DNA of 64,000 nt from an uncultured Lachnospiraceae bacterium (GCA_910587765.1 CAJUNR010000018.1:23492-87491), one strand, 5' to 3'. Shown: positions 6,932 through 15,038, counted from the first letter of the stretch. Numbers and translations: made by a program. Notes: a model not told the origin generated them from the sequence alone.

Positions 6932-9115
6932 TTATTCAGTAGGATTGTCGTCTTCTTCGTCCGCCATCGCGTCCGCAGGCTTCACATCCAGCAGATTGTC
7001 ATTGATCGGCACATCCCCCATGACCGACGGATCTTCCTGATCAATCGTGGACGGATCCGGCATCTGAACCGTCTCCCCGGTCTGCGGATCTACCAGCGTG
7101 CCCTCCGGAATCGGTTCTTCTTCCTCTTCCGCCTCCTGTTCTTCTTCTGCCGCCGCAGCCGCTGCGGCCTGGTCCGCTTCGTACTCTTCTCTCATATCCT
7201 CCGGAACTTCCTCCGTAGGATAGATATTCAGATAGGGAAGCGCTTCCTTCATGATGTTCTTCCACAGTTCCTGGGCAAATGCGCTGGAATACTGCTTCTC
7301 CGCATTGGGCCGGTCCACAATCACATACAGAACCACTTCCGGATGATCCGCCGGGGCAAAACCGATAAAAGAAACCAGATAATTGGTCTTGTCCCTCGGA
7401 ATCATCTCCGCGGTACCTGTCTTGCCGCCCATGGAATATCCTGCAATTCTCGCATTTCTTCCGGAAGCGCCGTTTCCGTTGGCGTCCGTGGGACCGTACA
7501 TGGTATTATACAGATATCTGCGGAGCAGAGCGGATGTCTTCGACGATATGGGCGTGCGCAGAAGCACCGGTTCCATGTTTTCCACCGTCCCCCCGCTGCT
7601 GTCCGTAATCTTTTTCACTACATGCGGCTTGTAATAATATCCTCCGTTGATACAGGAGGAAAAGGCCGACGCCACCTGAATCATCGTCACATTGTAATTC
7701 TGTCCGAACGAATTGGTCGCCAGATCCGTAGTGCGCATGATCAGATTTTCACTGGGCGCATTCTCTTTCGCATAGTAAATCAGGCTGTCTGTGCGGGCCT
7801 CGCCGGGCAGATCGATATTGGTCCTCAGTCCGAAATTGAACATGTTCTGATATCTGGAGAAATTATTTTCTCCCAGTTTTTCCGCAATCTGCATCAGCGC
7901 GTCGTTGCAGGAAAACATGATCGAGCCTTCCACATCGATCACGCCGTGACCGACTTTTTTGGCGCACCAGATATCCTTCCCCGCCACATTCTTTTTGCCG
8001 TCGCACAGAAACGTATCTCCGTCATGAATGGTCTCCGTCTCCAGCGCGGCCGCCACTGTGATCGGCTTTACGGTCGAACCCGGCTCGTAGGTATCGCTGA
8101 TGCAGAAATTCCGCCACAGCTCGTTCAGGGCGTTCAGCCGCTCTTCCTCTGACAGTCCGTTCGCTTCCTCTTCCGTATACAACCCGTTGGCAACGACGTC
8201 GTAGGGTGCGTTCAGGTCATATCTGCGGTTGCTTGCCATGGCATAGACTTCGCCGTTATTGGGATTCATCATAACCGCCGCAGCCGTATAACTCCCGTCC
8301 CCTTCCCGAAAAGCGTCCCGGTATTTTTCCTGAAAGTCGTCAATCGCCTTCTCCACAATCCCCTGAAGCGTGGCGTCTATGGTTGACATAATATTATTGC
8401 CGTCCGTCGCCGCCCGAACCGTCTTTTCCCGCTCCAGATCTTCGTTCAGATAATTGTAGCTTCTGCCGTTTTCCCCGTTCAGTACTTCAGAATATTCCTG
8501 TTCGATTCCGTACTGCCCCACATTCCCGGCCACGGTATAACCGATCACATTGCAGGCCAGAGACTGGTAAGGATAACGGCGGATATACGCGTCTTCCAGC
8601 CATACGCCGGCGATTCTGCTTTTTTCTTCCCCCATTTTCTTTTCAAATTCGGATACTTCATCCTTAGTAAGCTGTTTCGCCAGCGGCACATAATGCCTGC
8701 TTTTCTTCTCCGACAGAATCGTGTTCAACTCTGACCGCTCCAGCCCAAAATAAGTGACCAGCGCCTGAAGCGTCGGCTCCACGCAGTCTTTCTCCGGCTG
8801 GTCACTCTGGTTTTCCAGCAGAACGGCCGGATCCAGAATCAGATTATACACCTTTTCACTGGTAGCAAGGATGGTCCCGTTCCGGTCATAGATATCTCCC
8901 CGCTTATAAGGAAGCAGGATACTGCCGGTATCCTGCTGTGCAAGTACTTTTCTCGTATACTGTTCTCCGCTGACTCTGATAATGTACACCAGCCAGCCGA
9001 AGATCCCGATCAGAATCAGAACAATGGTGCAGAACAGCAACGCCAGTTTCCGTTTCATCTTGAGCGTGATCCGTCTCCTCCCGGATCTCCTTCTTCTCCT
9101 TCTGTCTTCTCTCAC
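6932..9115 (-). CDS. FtsI/PBP2B-like division transpeptidase
   Basis: The 727-residue protein has a basic N-terminus, a membrane segment at about residues 24-46, a dimerisation region, and a transpeptidase domain with STVK (Ser347), SCN and KTG (in GGKTGTAE). The C-terminal 80 residues are a low-complexity acidic tail with runs of Ala and Glu, longer than in Bacillus PBP2B. It follows an ftsL-like gene and precedes the SpoVD-like gene, the usual order in Firmicutes. It should cross-link septal peptidoglycan as part of the divisome. The acidic tail may bind partners or simply act as a spacer. Confidence 0.9.
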   Translation of the reverse strand: MREDRRRRRRSGRRRITLKMKRKLALLFCTIVLILIGIFGWLVYIIRVSGEQYTRKVLAQQDTGSILLPYKRGDIYDRNGTILATSEKVYNLILDPAVLLENQSDQPEKDCVEPTLQALVTYFGLERSELNTILSEKKSRHYVPLAKQLTKDEVSEFEKKMGEEKSRIAGVWLEDAYIRRYPYQSLACNVIGYTVAGNVGQYGIEQEYSEVLNGENGRSYNYLNEDLEREKTVRAATDGNNIMSTIDATLQGIVEKAIDDFQEKYRDAFREGDGSYTAAAVMMNPNNGEVYAMASNRRYDLNAPYDVVANGLYTEEEANGLSEEERLNALNELWRNFCISDTYEPGSTVKPITVAAALETETIHDGDTFLCDGKKNVAGKDIWCAKKVGHGVIDVEGSIMFSCNDALMQIAEKLGENNFSRYQNMFNFGLRTNIDLPGEARTDSLIYYAKENAPSENLIMRTTDLATNSFGQNYNVTMIQVASAFSSCINGGYYYKPHVVKKITDSSGGTVENMEPVLLRTPISSKTSALLRRYLYNTMYGPTDANGNGASGRNARIAGYSMGGKTGTAEMIPRDKTNYLVSFIGFAPADHPEVVLYVIVDRPNAEKQYSSAFAQELWKNIMKEALPYLNIYPTEEVPEDMREEYEADQAAAAAAAEEEQEAEEEEEPIPEGTLVDPQTGETVQMPDPSTIDQEDPSVMGDVPINDNLLDVKPADAMADEEDDNPTE

Positions 9116-9166
9116 ATTATACTCCTGACCATTTTTTCCAGCTTTTTATACGATAACCTCTTCCCG

Positions 9167-9661
9167 TCATCTTCCGAGAATGCGGTCGATCAGGGGAACC
9201 TCTTCATCCGGAATCTCCGCATTCTGCCTTACATAATCTTTCGTTCCTCCGTCATAAAGAATGACCTGTTCCTCATTGGCATACACCATACCCAGCTCAT
9301 TGATCGCAACTTCCCTGACATAGTCCAGATTCACCGAGGTCATGATCCTTGTATAATTGTCGTCGTTTTCCTTCCTCTTGTTTTCAAGTTCCGTCTCCAG
9401 TTCCGCAATGTGTTTTACTCTGCTCGTGGTCTCCGCCTGAAGCTGCAGATAATTTACGCAGGACCACAGCACCATAACCGCCGCAGCCACCAGAAATACG
9501 GTATAGAAAATATTGACATACTGTATGCGTTCCTTCTGACTCTTTTTTCTCCCCGGATGAGGCCTTTGTTCCTGCCGCCCTGCGGGACGTTCCAAAGGCT
9601 GAATCTTCCGGACGGTATTTCCCTCTATATATCCATGTTTTCTTCTTTTGACCGTGGCCAT
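9167..9661 (-). CDS. ftsL: FtsL-like septum protein
   Basis: A 164-residue bitopic protein: a basic cytoplasmic N-terminus of about 45 residues, one membrane segment (around VFLVAAAVMVLW, roughly 55-75), then a coiled coil rich in Glu and Lys and a tail ending near IDRILGR. Position between rsmH and the first PBP gene, size and topology all fit FtsL, which links FtsB/DivIC and FtsI at the septum. Sequence conservation in this family is low, so the call rests on topology and context. The ATG at 9661 follows GAGGGGAG; a longer in-frame start overlaps rsmH and is less likely. Confidence 0.78.
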   Translation of the reverse strand: MATVKRRKHGYIEGNTVRKIQPLERPAGRQEQRPHPGRKKSQKERIQYVNIFYTVFLVAAAVMVLWSCVNYLQLQAETTSRVKHIAELETELENKRKENDDNYTRIMTSVNLDYVREVAINELGMVYANEEQVILYDGGTKDYVRQNAEIPDEEVPLIDRILGR

Positions 9662-9687
9662 ATCACCAACTCCCCTCAATGATGCCC

Positions 9688-10623
9688 TCATGTTCGCTCG
9701 AAGACGCGGAGTTTCGCGCTCTTTGAACGGCTGTTCTCTTCCAGCTCTCTGTCTGTTGGAACCATCGGCTTTCTCGTCACAACTCTCCCCTTTGAAATCT
9801 TTCCGCACACGCATACCGGAAAATGGCTGGGACATGTGCACGGGTTTTCATTTCTCCGAAATGTATTTTTGACGATCCGATCCTCCAGGGAATGGAAGGT
9901 AATAATACAGATTCTCCCCCCCGGATTCAGCAGATCAATCATATCGTCCAGTGAATCCTTCAGTACATCCAATTCCTGATTCAGCTCAATCCGGATCGCC
10001 TGGAAGGTCTGTTTCGCCGGATGGCCTTTCTGCATCCGGATTTTCAGCGGTATCGCCGCCTTGATGATCTCCACCAGTTCCCCAGTCGTCCTGATCGGCC
10101 TCTTCTCTCTTGTGTTTACAATGTGCTTTGCGATGTTCTTCGCAAATCTCTCCTCCCCGAAATCCCGCAGAACACGATACAGCTCCTGTTCGCTGTAGCC
10201 GTTTACAATATCCGCCGCGGTTTTTTCCTGTCTCTGATCCATCCGCATATCAAGCGGCGCGTCTTCTCTGTAGGTAAAGCCTCTTTCTGCCTCGTCCAAC
10301 TGGTAGGAGGAGACGCCCAGATCCAGAAGGATCCCGTCCGCGCGGCAGACTCCCCGCGCCTTCAGTTCTTCTCTCATCCTGCTGTAATTGCTTCTGATCA
10401 ACGTCACGCGGCTTCCGTAGGCAAGAAGACGGTTTCCGGCCGCTTCTATGGCTGCCGCATCCTGATCAAATCCATAGAGATGCCCTTTCTCCGACAGTCG
10501 TCTGCACACCTCAAAGGCATGTCCGCCCCCGCCCAGCGTCCCATCCACATAGATGCCGTCCGGACGAACGGCCAACTGTTCGACCGTTTCCTTCAACAGG
10601 ACCGAATAATGTCTGAATTCCAT
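9688..10623 (-). CDS. rsmH: 16S rRNA (cytosine1402-N4)-methyltransferase RsmH
   Basis: 311 residues from the ATG at 10623, which follows GGGAGGATTT. The SAM-binding glycine loop appears as DGTLGGGGH near residues 28-36, then LDLGVSSYQLD and the typical C-terminal block with ITFHSLEDR and KP near the end. RsmH methylates C1402 of 16S rRNA in the ribosomal P site. It follows mraZ by about 50 bp and precedes ftsL, the standard start of dcw-type clusters. Length is normal for the family. Confidence 0.97.
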   Translation of the reverse strand: MEFRHYSVLLKETVEQLAVRPDGIYVDGTLGGGGHAFEVCRRLSEKGHLYGFDQDAAAIEAAGNRLLAYGSRVTLIRSNYSRMREELKARGVCRADGILLDLGVSSYQLDEAERGFTYREDAPLDMRMDQRQEKTAADIVNGYSEQELYRVLRDFGEERFAKNIAKHIVNTREKRPIRTTGELVEIIKAAIPLKIRMQKGHPAKQTFQAIRIELNQELDVLKDSLDDMIDLLNPGGRICIITFHSLEDRIVKNTFRRNENPCTCPSHFPVCVCGKISKGRVVTRKPMVPTDRELEENSRSKSAKLRVFERT

Positions 10624-10672
10624 AAATCCTCCCAATGAGTTTCAGGACAGCGCCTGCCCTTTTCCATTGTCC

Positions 10673-11104
10673 TTACTCTCTGCCGCTCACGTAATTCAAA
10701 TGGCCGGCAATGGCGTCCATATCGCTGAAATCGGCATTCTCCTTCCAGCGTTCCTCATTCCATATTTCAATATGATCCAGCATTCCGGCAAGAAGCACAT
10801 CCTTGTCAATACCGGCAAACTCCCGGAGAGTGACCGGAAGAAGAATCCTTCCCTGCCTGTCCAGTTCACAGGTCGTGGCACCCGCTATGATAAAGCGCGT
10901 GAAAAGTCTGGCGTTTTTGTCGGTCAGCGGAAGTTTTTTCAGTTCTGCCACATAAGACTCCCAACTGTCCATCGGGTACACAAACAGACAGCCATCCAGT
11001 CCTCTTGTAACAACAAATTCCGCGCCCAACAGCTCGCGGAATCGGGAGGGAATGATCAGCCTGCCCTTGGGATCTACCGTATGTCTGTACTCGCCCATGA
11101 ACAT
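10673..11104 (-). CDS. mraZ: MraZ transcriptional regulator
   Basis: 143 residues if translation starts at MFMGEYRHT (11104), the usual MraZ N-terminus. A GTG further upstream at 11137 is possible but would lie within a GTGG box. The two MraZ/AbrB-like halves are visible: DPKGRLIIPSRFRE near residues 11-24 and DRQGRILLPVTLRE further on. MraZ is a DNA-binding regulator of its own division operon and binds repeated GTGG-type boxes in front of its gene. Such boxes are present at 11153-11180. It is the first gene of the division cluster. Confidence 0.95.
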   Translation of the reverse strand: MFMGEYRHTVDPKGRLIIPSRFRELLGAEFVVTRGLDGCLFVYPMDSWESYVAELKKLPLTDKNARLFTRFIIAGATTCELDRQGRILLPVTLREFAGIDKDVLLAGMLDHIEIWNEERWKENADFSDMDAIAGHLNYVSGRE

Positions 11105-11152
11105 CGATATGCACCCGCTCTCGTACGATTCCTCCACTTTTCATCATTTCAG

Positions 11153-11180
11153 AACCACAAAACACCACTTTCCACCACTT
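11153..11180 (-). promoter_or_regulatory. MraZ operator: three GTGG boxes at 10-bp spacing
   Basis: On the minus strand GTGG starts at 11178, 11168 and 11158, exactly one helical turn apart, just downstream of the predicted -10 box. A fourth GTGG starts at 11137. Direct repeats of this kind are the known MraZ target in other bacteria. Confidence 0.8.
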
Positions 11181-11188
11181 ATACGTCT

Positions 11189-11217
11189 ATCATACTCTGA
11201 AATACAAAAAAAAGCAA
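11189..11217 (-). promoter_or_regulatory. Predicted promoter of the mraZ cluster
   Basis: TTGCTT (11212-11217) and TATGAT (11189-11194) are 17 bp apart on the minus strand. The MraZ boxes begin 8 bp downstream, so a bound MraZ oligomer would block initiation or clearance. Confidence 0.65.
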
Positions 11218-11362
11218 TACCGTTTGTTAAGCATTTCTTCAGAATTTCCCCGTTGGGTTACCGTTCACACATAGCGCTTCTCAGCCCGGCGCGGACAGAT
11301 CATTCGGGAAGCCCCGCCCCAAGGCGCCGGCGACGCTTCTTCCGGAGCCCACAGGTATAAGA
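11218..11362. other. Intergenic spacer without a recognisable gene
   Basis: This is the stretch upstream of the mraZ promoter. It holds no convincing ORF. The only notable point is a 14-bp word, GTTACCGTTCACAC (11257-11270), that recurs almost exactly in the inverted repeat at 22015-22070. Confidence 0.5.
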
Positions 11363-11409
11363 AAAACAGAGCGGCGGCACCGTTTTGCAGTGCCGCCGCT
11401 CTGTTTTTT
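11363..11409. terminator. Strong bidirectional terminator
   Basis: A perfect 19-bp inverted repeat (11363-11381 with 11391-11409) built of AAAAACAGAGCGGCGGCAC and its complement with a 9-nt loop. It closes the lgt/Spo0E-like operon on the minus strand. Confidence 0.92.
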
Positions 11410-11422
11410 CATAAAATTGTCG

Positions 11423-11599
11423 CTATGCATCTTTTACAATGCATTCTTTTGTTCTCCTATTCTCATACAGCTCGATCAGCCAGTCCATTTTCCTTGCTTC
11501 ATCCAAAAGCATGCTTAGATCTCTTGTCTGCCCCGCCATACGATCCAGTCTTTTTCGTTGTGCCTCAATCGCCCGTTTGATGTTCATCTGTCCGTTCAT
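11423..11599 (-). CDS. Spo0E-like small protein (tentative)
   Basis: A 58-residue protein predicted to form two helices. The C-terminal part, EARKMDWLIELYENRR, resembles the second helix of Spo0E-family aspartyl-phosphate phosphatases (consensus SxxLDxLIxxY), with the Asp kept but the usual Ser replaced by Ala. Spo0E proteins dephosphorylate Spo0A and delay sporulation. Translation starts at ATG 11599, behind GTGAGGATC, inside the 3' end of lgt, so the two genes are coupled. The operon promoter carries Spo0A-like boxes, which supports a sporulation link. The missing Ser makes phosphatase activity uncertain. Alternatively it is an unrelated helical hairpin. Confidence 0.55.
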   Translation of the reverse strand: MNGQMNIKRAIEAQRKRLDRMAGQTRDLSMLLDEARKMDWLIELYENRRTKECIVKDA

Positions 11600-12461
11600 G
11601 ATCCTCACTGCTCATATTGTTTTTTCTACCCAGATAAATCATGAAAAGGGAAAAAAGAATCAGCACACCTGCCAGCACCTGGGATACCGGAATACCTGTA
11701 TGCCCGATCTTCAGCTGGTCGGTCCGAAGGCCTTCGATCCAGATCCGTCCCAGTCCGTATCCCAGCAGATAGGTCAGGAACAACTCTCCTTCGAATTTTT
11801 TCCTCGTGCGATACCAGTACAGAAAACAAATGACCCCAAGGTTCCACAGACATTCATATAGGAACGTAGGGTGCACCTGTATGAACTGTTCTCCGCCGAT
11901 CATCTGTACATGCGCCCACATTTCGTCCGTAATCTCGTGGGTGCGCACTGCACTTACCGGAAGCTGCATGGCAAACAGATTGTCCGTATAGCCGCCGAAC
12001 GCTTCTCTGTTGAAGAAATTGCCCCAGCGTCCCAGAATCTGTCCGGCCACGAGCCCTATACATGCCGTATCCACCAGTTGAAGAAACGACAGCTTTTTCA
12101 CTCTGCTGTACACATACACCGTAGATACCGCACCGATAATCGCGCCGTAGATCGCAATGCCGCCCTGTCTCAGATTCAAAATACTGAGCAGGTTGTCTTT
12201 GTAATTATCCCATGAGAAAATCACATAATACATCCTTGCACAGAGAATGGAAAATATAATCGCATAAATTACCATGTCCGTGTAAATTTCCGGATTCTGT
12301 CCGGTCCTCTTTGCCTCCCGCTCCGCCAGATACAAGCCCAGCAGGATCGAGGTTCCCATAATGATTCCATAGTAGGCAATCTCGAACCCAAAGACAGATA
12401 TGGATTTCCCCACATGATCCAGGTAGATTCCCAGATGCGGAAAGTTAATTGCTGTGTTCAT
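11565..12461 (-). CDS. lgt: Prolipoprotein diacylglyceryl transferase Lgt
   Basis: 298 residues with about seven membrane segments and the Lgt signature region GRWGNFFNREAFGG near residues 145-158, preceded by RQGGIAIYGA. Lgt transfers diacylglycerol from phosphatidylglycerol to the lipobox cysteine of prolipoproteins, the first step of lipoprotein maturation; the second-step enzyme LspA is encoded at 31876-32400. The C-terminus has an extra hydrophilic tail of about 20 residues whose codons overlap the Spo0E-like gene. Confidence 0.97.
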   Translation of the reverse strand: MNTAINFPHLGIYLDHVGKSISVFGFEIAYYGIIMGTSILLGLYLAEREAKRTGQNPEIYTDMVIYAIIFSILCARMYYVIFSWDNYKDNLLSILNLRQGGIAIYGAIIGAVSTVYVYSRVKKLSFLQLVDTACIGLVAGQILGRWGNFFNREAFGGYTDNLFAMQLPVSAVRTHEITDEMWAHVQMIGGEQFIQVHPTFLYECLWNLGVICFLYWYRTRKKFEGELFLTYLLGYGLGRIWIEGLRTDQLKIGHTGIPVSQVLAGVLILFSLFMIYLGRKNNMSSEDHERTDEHQTGD

Positions 12462-12512
12462 CGATGAAAACCCTTTCCAAAAAGCAAGCTGCCCGGTACA
12501 GCTTACCTCTAT

Positions 12513-12541
12513 ATTCTATTGCTTTTTGTGACATTTTTCAA
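12513..12541 (-). promoter_or_regulatory. Predicted promoter of lgt
   Basis: TTGAAA (12536-12541) and TAGAAT (12513-12518) with a 17-bp spacer on the minus strand, about 50 bp before the lgt start. Confidence 0.65.
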
Positions 12542-12550
12542 CTAAAGTTT

Positions 12551-12579
12551 ATCGACAAATTTCGACAAAAAACGACACG
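12551..12579 (-). promoter_or_regulatory. Three TGTCG repeats resembling Spo0A boxes
   Basis: The minus strand carries TGTCG starting at 12577, 12567 and 12557, exactly 10 bp apart. The middle copy sits in TTTGTCGAAA, a perfect 0A-box, and the third in TTTGTCGATA. They end about 10 bp upstream of the lgt -35 box, a suitable site for an activator or repressor. Confidence 0.6.
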
Positions 12580-12587
12580 GGCCGCTC

Positions 12588-13688
12588 TTACACATTGAAC
12601 AGAAATTCCACCACATCTCCGTCTTTCATGACATATTCTTTTCCTTCGCTCCCCACCAGCCCCTTCGCTTTCGCAGCGGCAATGGAGCCGCAGTCGAGAA
12701 GATCCTGGTAATTGACGACCTCCGCACGGATAAAACCGCGCTCAAAATCCGAATGAATCTTTCCAGCCGCCTGAGGCGCTTTGGTTCCGGCCTTGATCGT
12801 CCACGCACGCGTTTCTTTCTCGCCCGCAGTCAGAAAGCTCAGAAGGCCCAGAAGGCGGTAGCTCGCCTGAATCAGCTTATCCAGACCGGATCTGGTAATT
12901 CCGAGATCCTCAAGGAACATCTTTTTCTCGTCCTCCTCAAGCTCCGCGATCTCCTGCTCGATCTGCGCACAAATCACGAACACTTCGCTTTGCTCCGACA
13001 CGGCAAATTCGCGAACCGCATTTACAAAGGAATTGGACGCTCCGTCATCGGCCAGATCGTCTTCCGATACGTTCGCGGCAAAGATGACCGGCTTTGCGGT
13101 CAGCAGATTGCAGGAATCGAGACAGGCCTGTTCTTCCTCATCCTCGATCGAAGCAAAACTTTTGGCCGTCTTTCCTTCTTCAAGGTGCGCCTTCATTTTC
13201 TGAAGAAACGCAAGTTCTTTCGCCAGCACCTTATCGTTTCTGGCTCCTTTGGCGGTTTTTGCAATTCTGCGCTCCAGAATTTCAATATCCGAAAAAATCA
13301 GCTCCAGGTTGATGGTTTCTATATCCCTGAGCGGATCCACGCTTCCGTCCACATGAATCACATTGCCGTCCTCGAAACAGCGCACCACATGCACAATCGC
13401 ATCCACCTCACGGATATTGGCCAGAAACTGGTTTCCGAGTCCCTCTCCTTTGGATGCCCCTTTTACAAGTCCGGCAATATCCACAAATTCAATCACCGCA
13501 GGCGTCACTTTCATAGAATCATATAACGCCGCCAGCTTCCCCAGTCTCTCGTCCGGCACGGCAACCACGCCCACATTCGGATCAATCGTACAGAACGGAT
13601 AGTTGGCCGATTCCGCCCCCGCCTTTGTCAACGAATTAAACAGTGTACTTTTACCTACATTCGGCAGACCGACGATGCCTAATTTCAT
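12588..13688 (-). CDS. ychF: Ribosome-binding ATPase YchF
   Basis: 366 residues from the ATG at 13688, the standard YchF length. The P-loop GLPNVGKST is at residues 6-14, followed by the Obg-family G2/G3 region (VDIAGLVKGASKGEGLGN) and the C-terminal TGS-like domain ending KDGDVVEFLFNV. YchF is an Obg-family protein that prefers ATP and associates with ribosomes. The P-loop and the segment FCTIDPNVGVV are typical. An overlapping short ORF with its own RBS (13651-13719) covers the start region. Transcribed from an extended -10 promoter at 13774-13782. Confidence 0.96.
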   Translation of the reverse strand: MKLGIVGLPNVGKSTLFNSLTKAGAESANYPFCTIDPNVGVVAVPDERLGKLAALYDSMKVTPAVIEFVDIAGLVKGASKGEGLGNQFLANIREVDAIVHVVRCFEDGNVIHVDGSVDPLRDIETINLELIFSDIEILERRIAKTAKGARNDKVLAKELAFLQKMKAHLEEGKTAKSFASIEDEEEQACLDSCNLLTAKPVIFAANVSEDDLADDGASNSFVNAVREFAVSEQSEVFVICAQIEQEIAELEEDEKKMFLEDLGITRSGLDKLIQASYRLLGLLSFLTAGEKETRAWTIKAGTKAPQAAGKIHSDFERGFIRAEVVNYQDLLDCGSIAAAKAKGLVGSEGKEYVMKDGDVVEFLFNV

Positions 13689-13773
13689 AATATATCTTGC
13701 CCTCCAAGTCTTTACCCATAAAATCAACTCCTTTCTGCTGTACTCCAACAAAAAGAGTTCAATACAGTCTGAT

Positions 13774-13782
13774 ATTATAGCA
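13774..13782 (-). promoter_or_regulatory. Extended -10 promoter of ychF
   Basis: TGCTATAAT on the minus strand without a good -35 box. The same word occurs at 49532-49540 and 57724-57732. Confidence 0.55.
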
Positions 13783-13875
13783 TATCTCCTGATATTTGGG
13801 AATAATTAAATTGATTTTTCTACCTGAACTGAAAAATGAAATTTTAAATACTGATAAAACTTTAAATTCCTATCC

Positions 13876-13904
13876 TTGTCATCACTCCAAATATATAGTA
13901 TAAT
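13876..13904 (+). promoter_or_regulatory. Predicted promoter of the Uma2-family gene
   Basis: TTGTCA (13876-13881), 17-bp spacer, TATAAT (13899-13904); near-consensus sigma-A promoter 32 bp before the ATG. Confidence 0.75.
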
Positions 13905-13936
13905 TTAAGAAACACAATCATCCAGGAGGCGACACA

Positions 13937-14437
13937 ATGAGTACATTACCCGTGGAAGGCATGAGCAAAACATATCTTGAGCATTCCATGGTCATCCATA
14001 ATTTTGTCATCAAGACAGGAAACCAGATCAAAGACAGCTTATGTCGTGTTTTTGGCGGCAGCGTACAATACCAATGGCGGGAAAATGACGATAAAGCAGT
14101 GATACCCGATGCCTCCATCATCTGTAACATGCGCGACAGGAAAAATGTATCATTTACCGGCATTCCCCGTTTTGTCATGGAAGTATTATCTGATTCTACC
14201 GAAGAATATGACAGAACAGAAAAAATGCAGATTTACTGTAAAGTGGGTGTCTCTGAATACTGGATCGTTGACTGGCGCAAAAAACAGGTTGAAATTTATC
14301 TGTTTGACTGGAAAGAGGATGATACCCCTTACGCATATCTTTACAAAACAATCACTGAGGAAAACAAAGAGGAACTTCAGATCGTTATGTTTCCTCATTT
14401 CAAAATCACATTTGATGAATTATTTGATATCGAATAA
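13937..14437 (+). CDS. Uma2-family (DUF820) putative endonuclease
   Basis: 166 residues starting at an ATG behind CAGGAGGCGACACA. It shows the DUF820/Uma2 fold pattern: PDASIIC near residue 55, the strand PRFVMEVLSDST, then EYDRTEKMQIYCKVGVSEYWIVDW. The family belongs to the PD-(D/E)xK nuclease superfamily and the Asp of PDAS with the Glu of MEVLS would be the catalytic acids. Its biological role is unknown; copies are very numerous in cyanobacteria and scattered in Firmicutes. The gene is a single unit on the plus strand with lower GC than its neighbours, which suggests transfer. Confidence 0.88.
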   Translation: MSTLPVEGMSKTYLEHSMVIHNFVIKTGNQIKDSLCRVFGGSVQYQWRENDDKAVIPDASIICNMRDRKNVSFTGIPRFVMEVLSDSTEEYDRTEKMQIYCKVGVSEYWIVDWRKKQVEIYLFDWKEDDTPYAYLYKTITEENKEELQIVMFPHFKITFDELFDIE

Positions 14438-14514
14438 TTCATCAAAAAACAAATACAATCACACCATGAATATCGAACAACATATTCGTGGCAGAATGAT
14501 CTGAGAATTAAAAA

Positions 14515-14553
14515 GGTGCAAAGCCTTTGATAATTCAATAAAGACTTTACACC
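14515..14553. terminator. Hairpin between convergent genes
   Basis: GGTGCAAAGCCTTT pairs imperfectly with AAAGACTTTACACC (14540-14553). It lies between the convergent Uma2 gene and the small gene at 14587 and could terminate both. Confidence 0.55.
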
Positions 14554-14586
14554 CTGATTTGCAGGTTACTTATGCGGTTTTAATGG

Positions 14587-14778
14587 TTACTCTTTGATGT
14601 AGTCAATTTCTGTAAGATTAACGCCTGCCACGTTAAGCAGTGCTTTTAACATGCGGTATTCATCTTTCAAATCTGCATACATTTCCGTAGCATTTTCTTT
14701 TTTTGCTATTAACATACGTCTTTGCACCCTTGAAAAATCATTGATTGACCTTTCTACGATCTCAAGACTAATTGGCAT
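14587..14778 (-). CDS. Small conserved-looking protein, unknown function
   Basis: 63 residues, hydrophilic and mostly helical, with a good AAAGGGGTGAG ribosome site before ATG 14778 and a near-consensus promoter at 14832-14860. The first 40 residues are basic and helical (SINDFSRVQRRMLIAKKE) and the end is acidic (LTEIDYIKE). No membrane segment, no known motif. It stands alone between the Uma2 gene and the decayed permease locus. The clean expression signals make a real gene likely, but I cannot name a function. Confidence 0.65.
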   Translation of the reverse strand: MPISLEIVERSINDFSRVQRRMLIAKKENATEMYADLKDEYRMLKALLNVAGVNLTEIDYIKE

Positions 14779-14831
14779 ATTCTCACCCCTTTCACTGCTC
14801 TGTTCTGATATGGTATTCGTTACTACCTATT

Positions 14832-14860
14832 ATTATAATGGATGTGACGGAAGGTGTAAA
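14832..14860 (-). promoter_or_regulatory. Predicted promoter of the 63-residue gene
   Basis: TTTACA (14855-14860), 17-bp spacer, TATAAT (14832-14837) on the minus strand. The -35 region is part of a word (GGTGTAAAGCCTTT) that recurs in the downstream hairpin at 14515. The rest of 14861-15038 shows no gene. Confidence 0.7.
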
Positions 14861-15038
14861 GCCTTTATTCCCTCCGTTTTCCTTGTATTTGCCTCCCGTG
14901 CATGATATGACCTGCCGCGCAGTAACTGTTCGGTCATTACAAAATCGGAAAATTCTAAAGCGTTCTTCGGCAAGGACTTCTCTGCTTTTATCCGGAAAAC
15001 TCCTCTGCGGGCTCCCTGAACAATTTCACATCTCCGGA

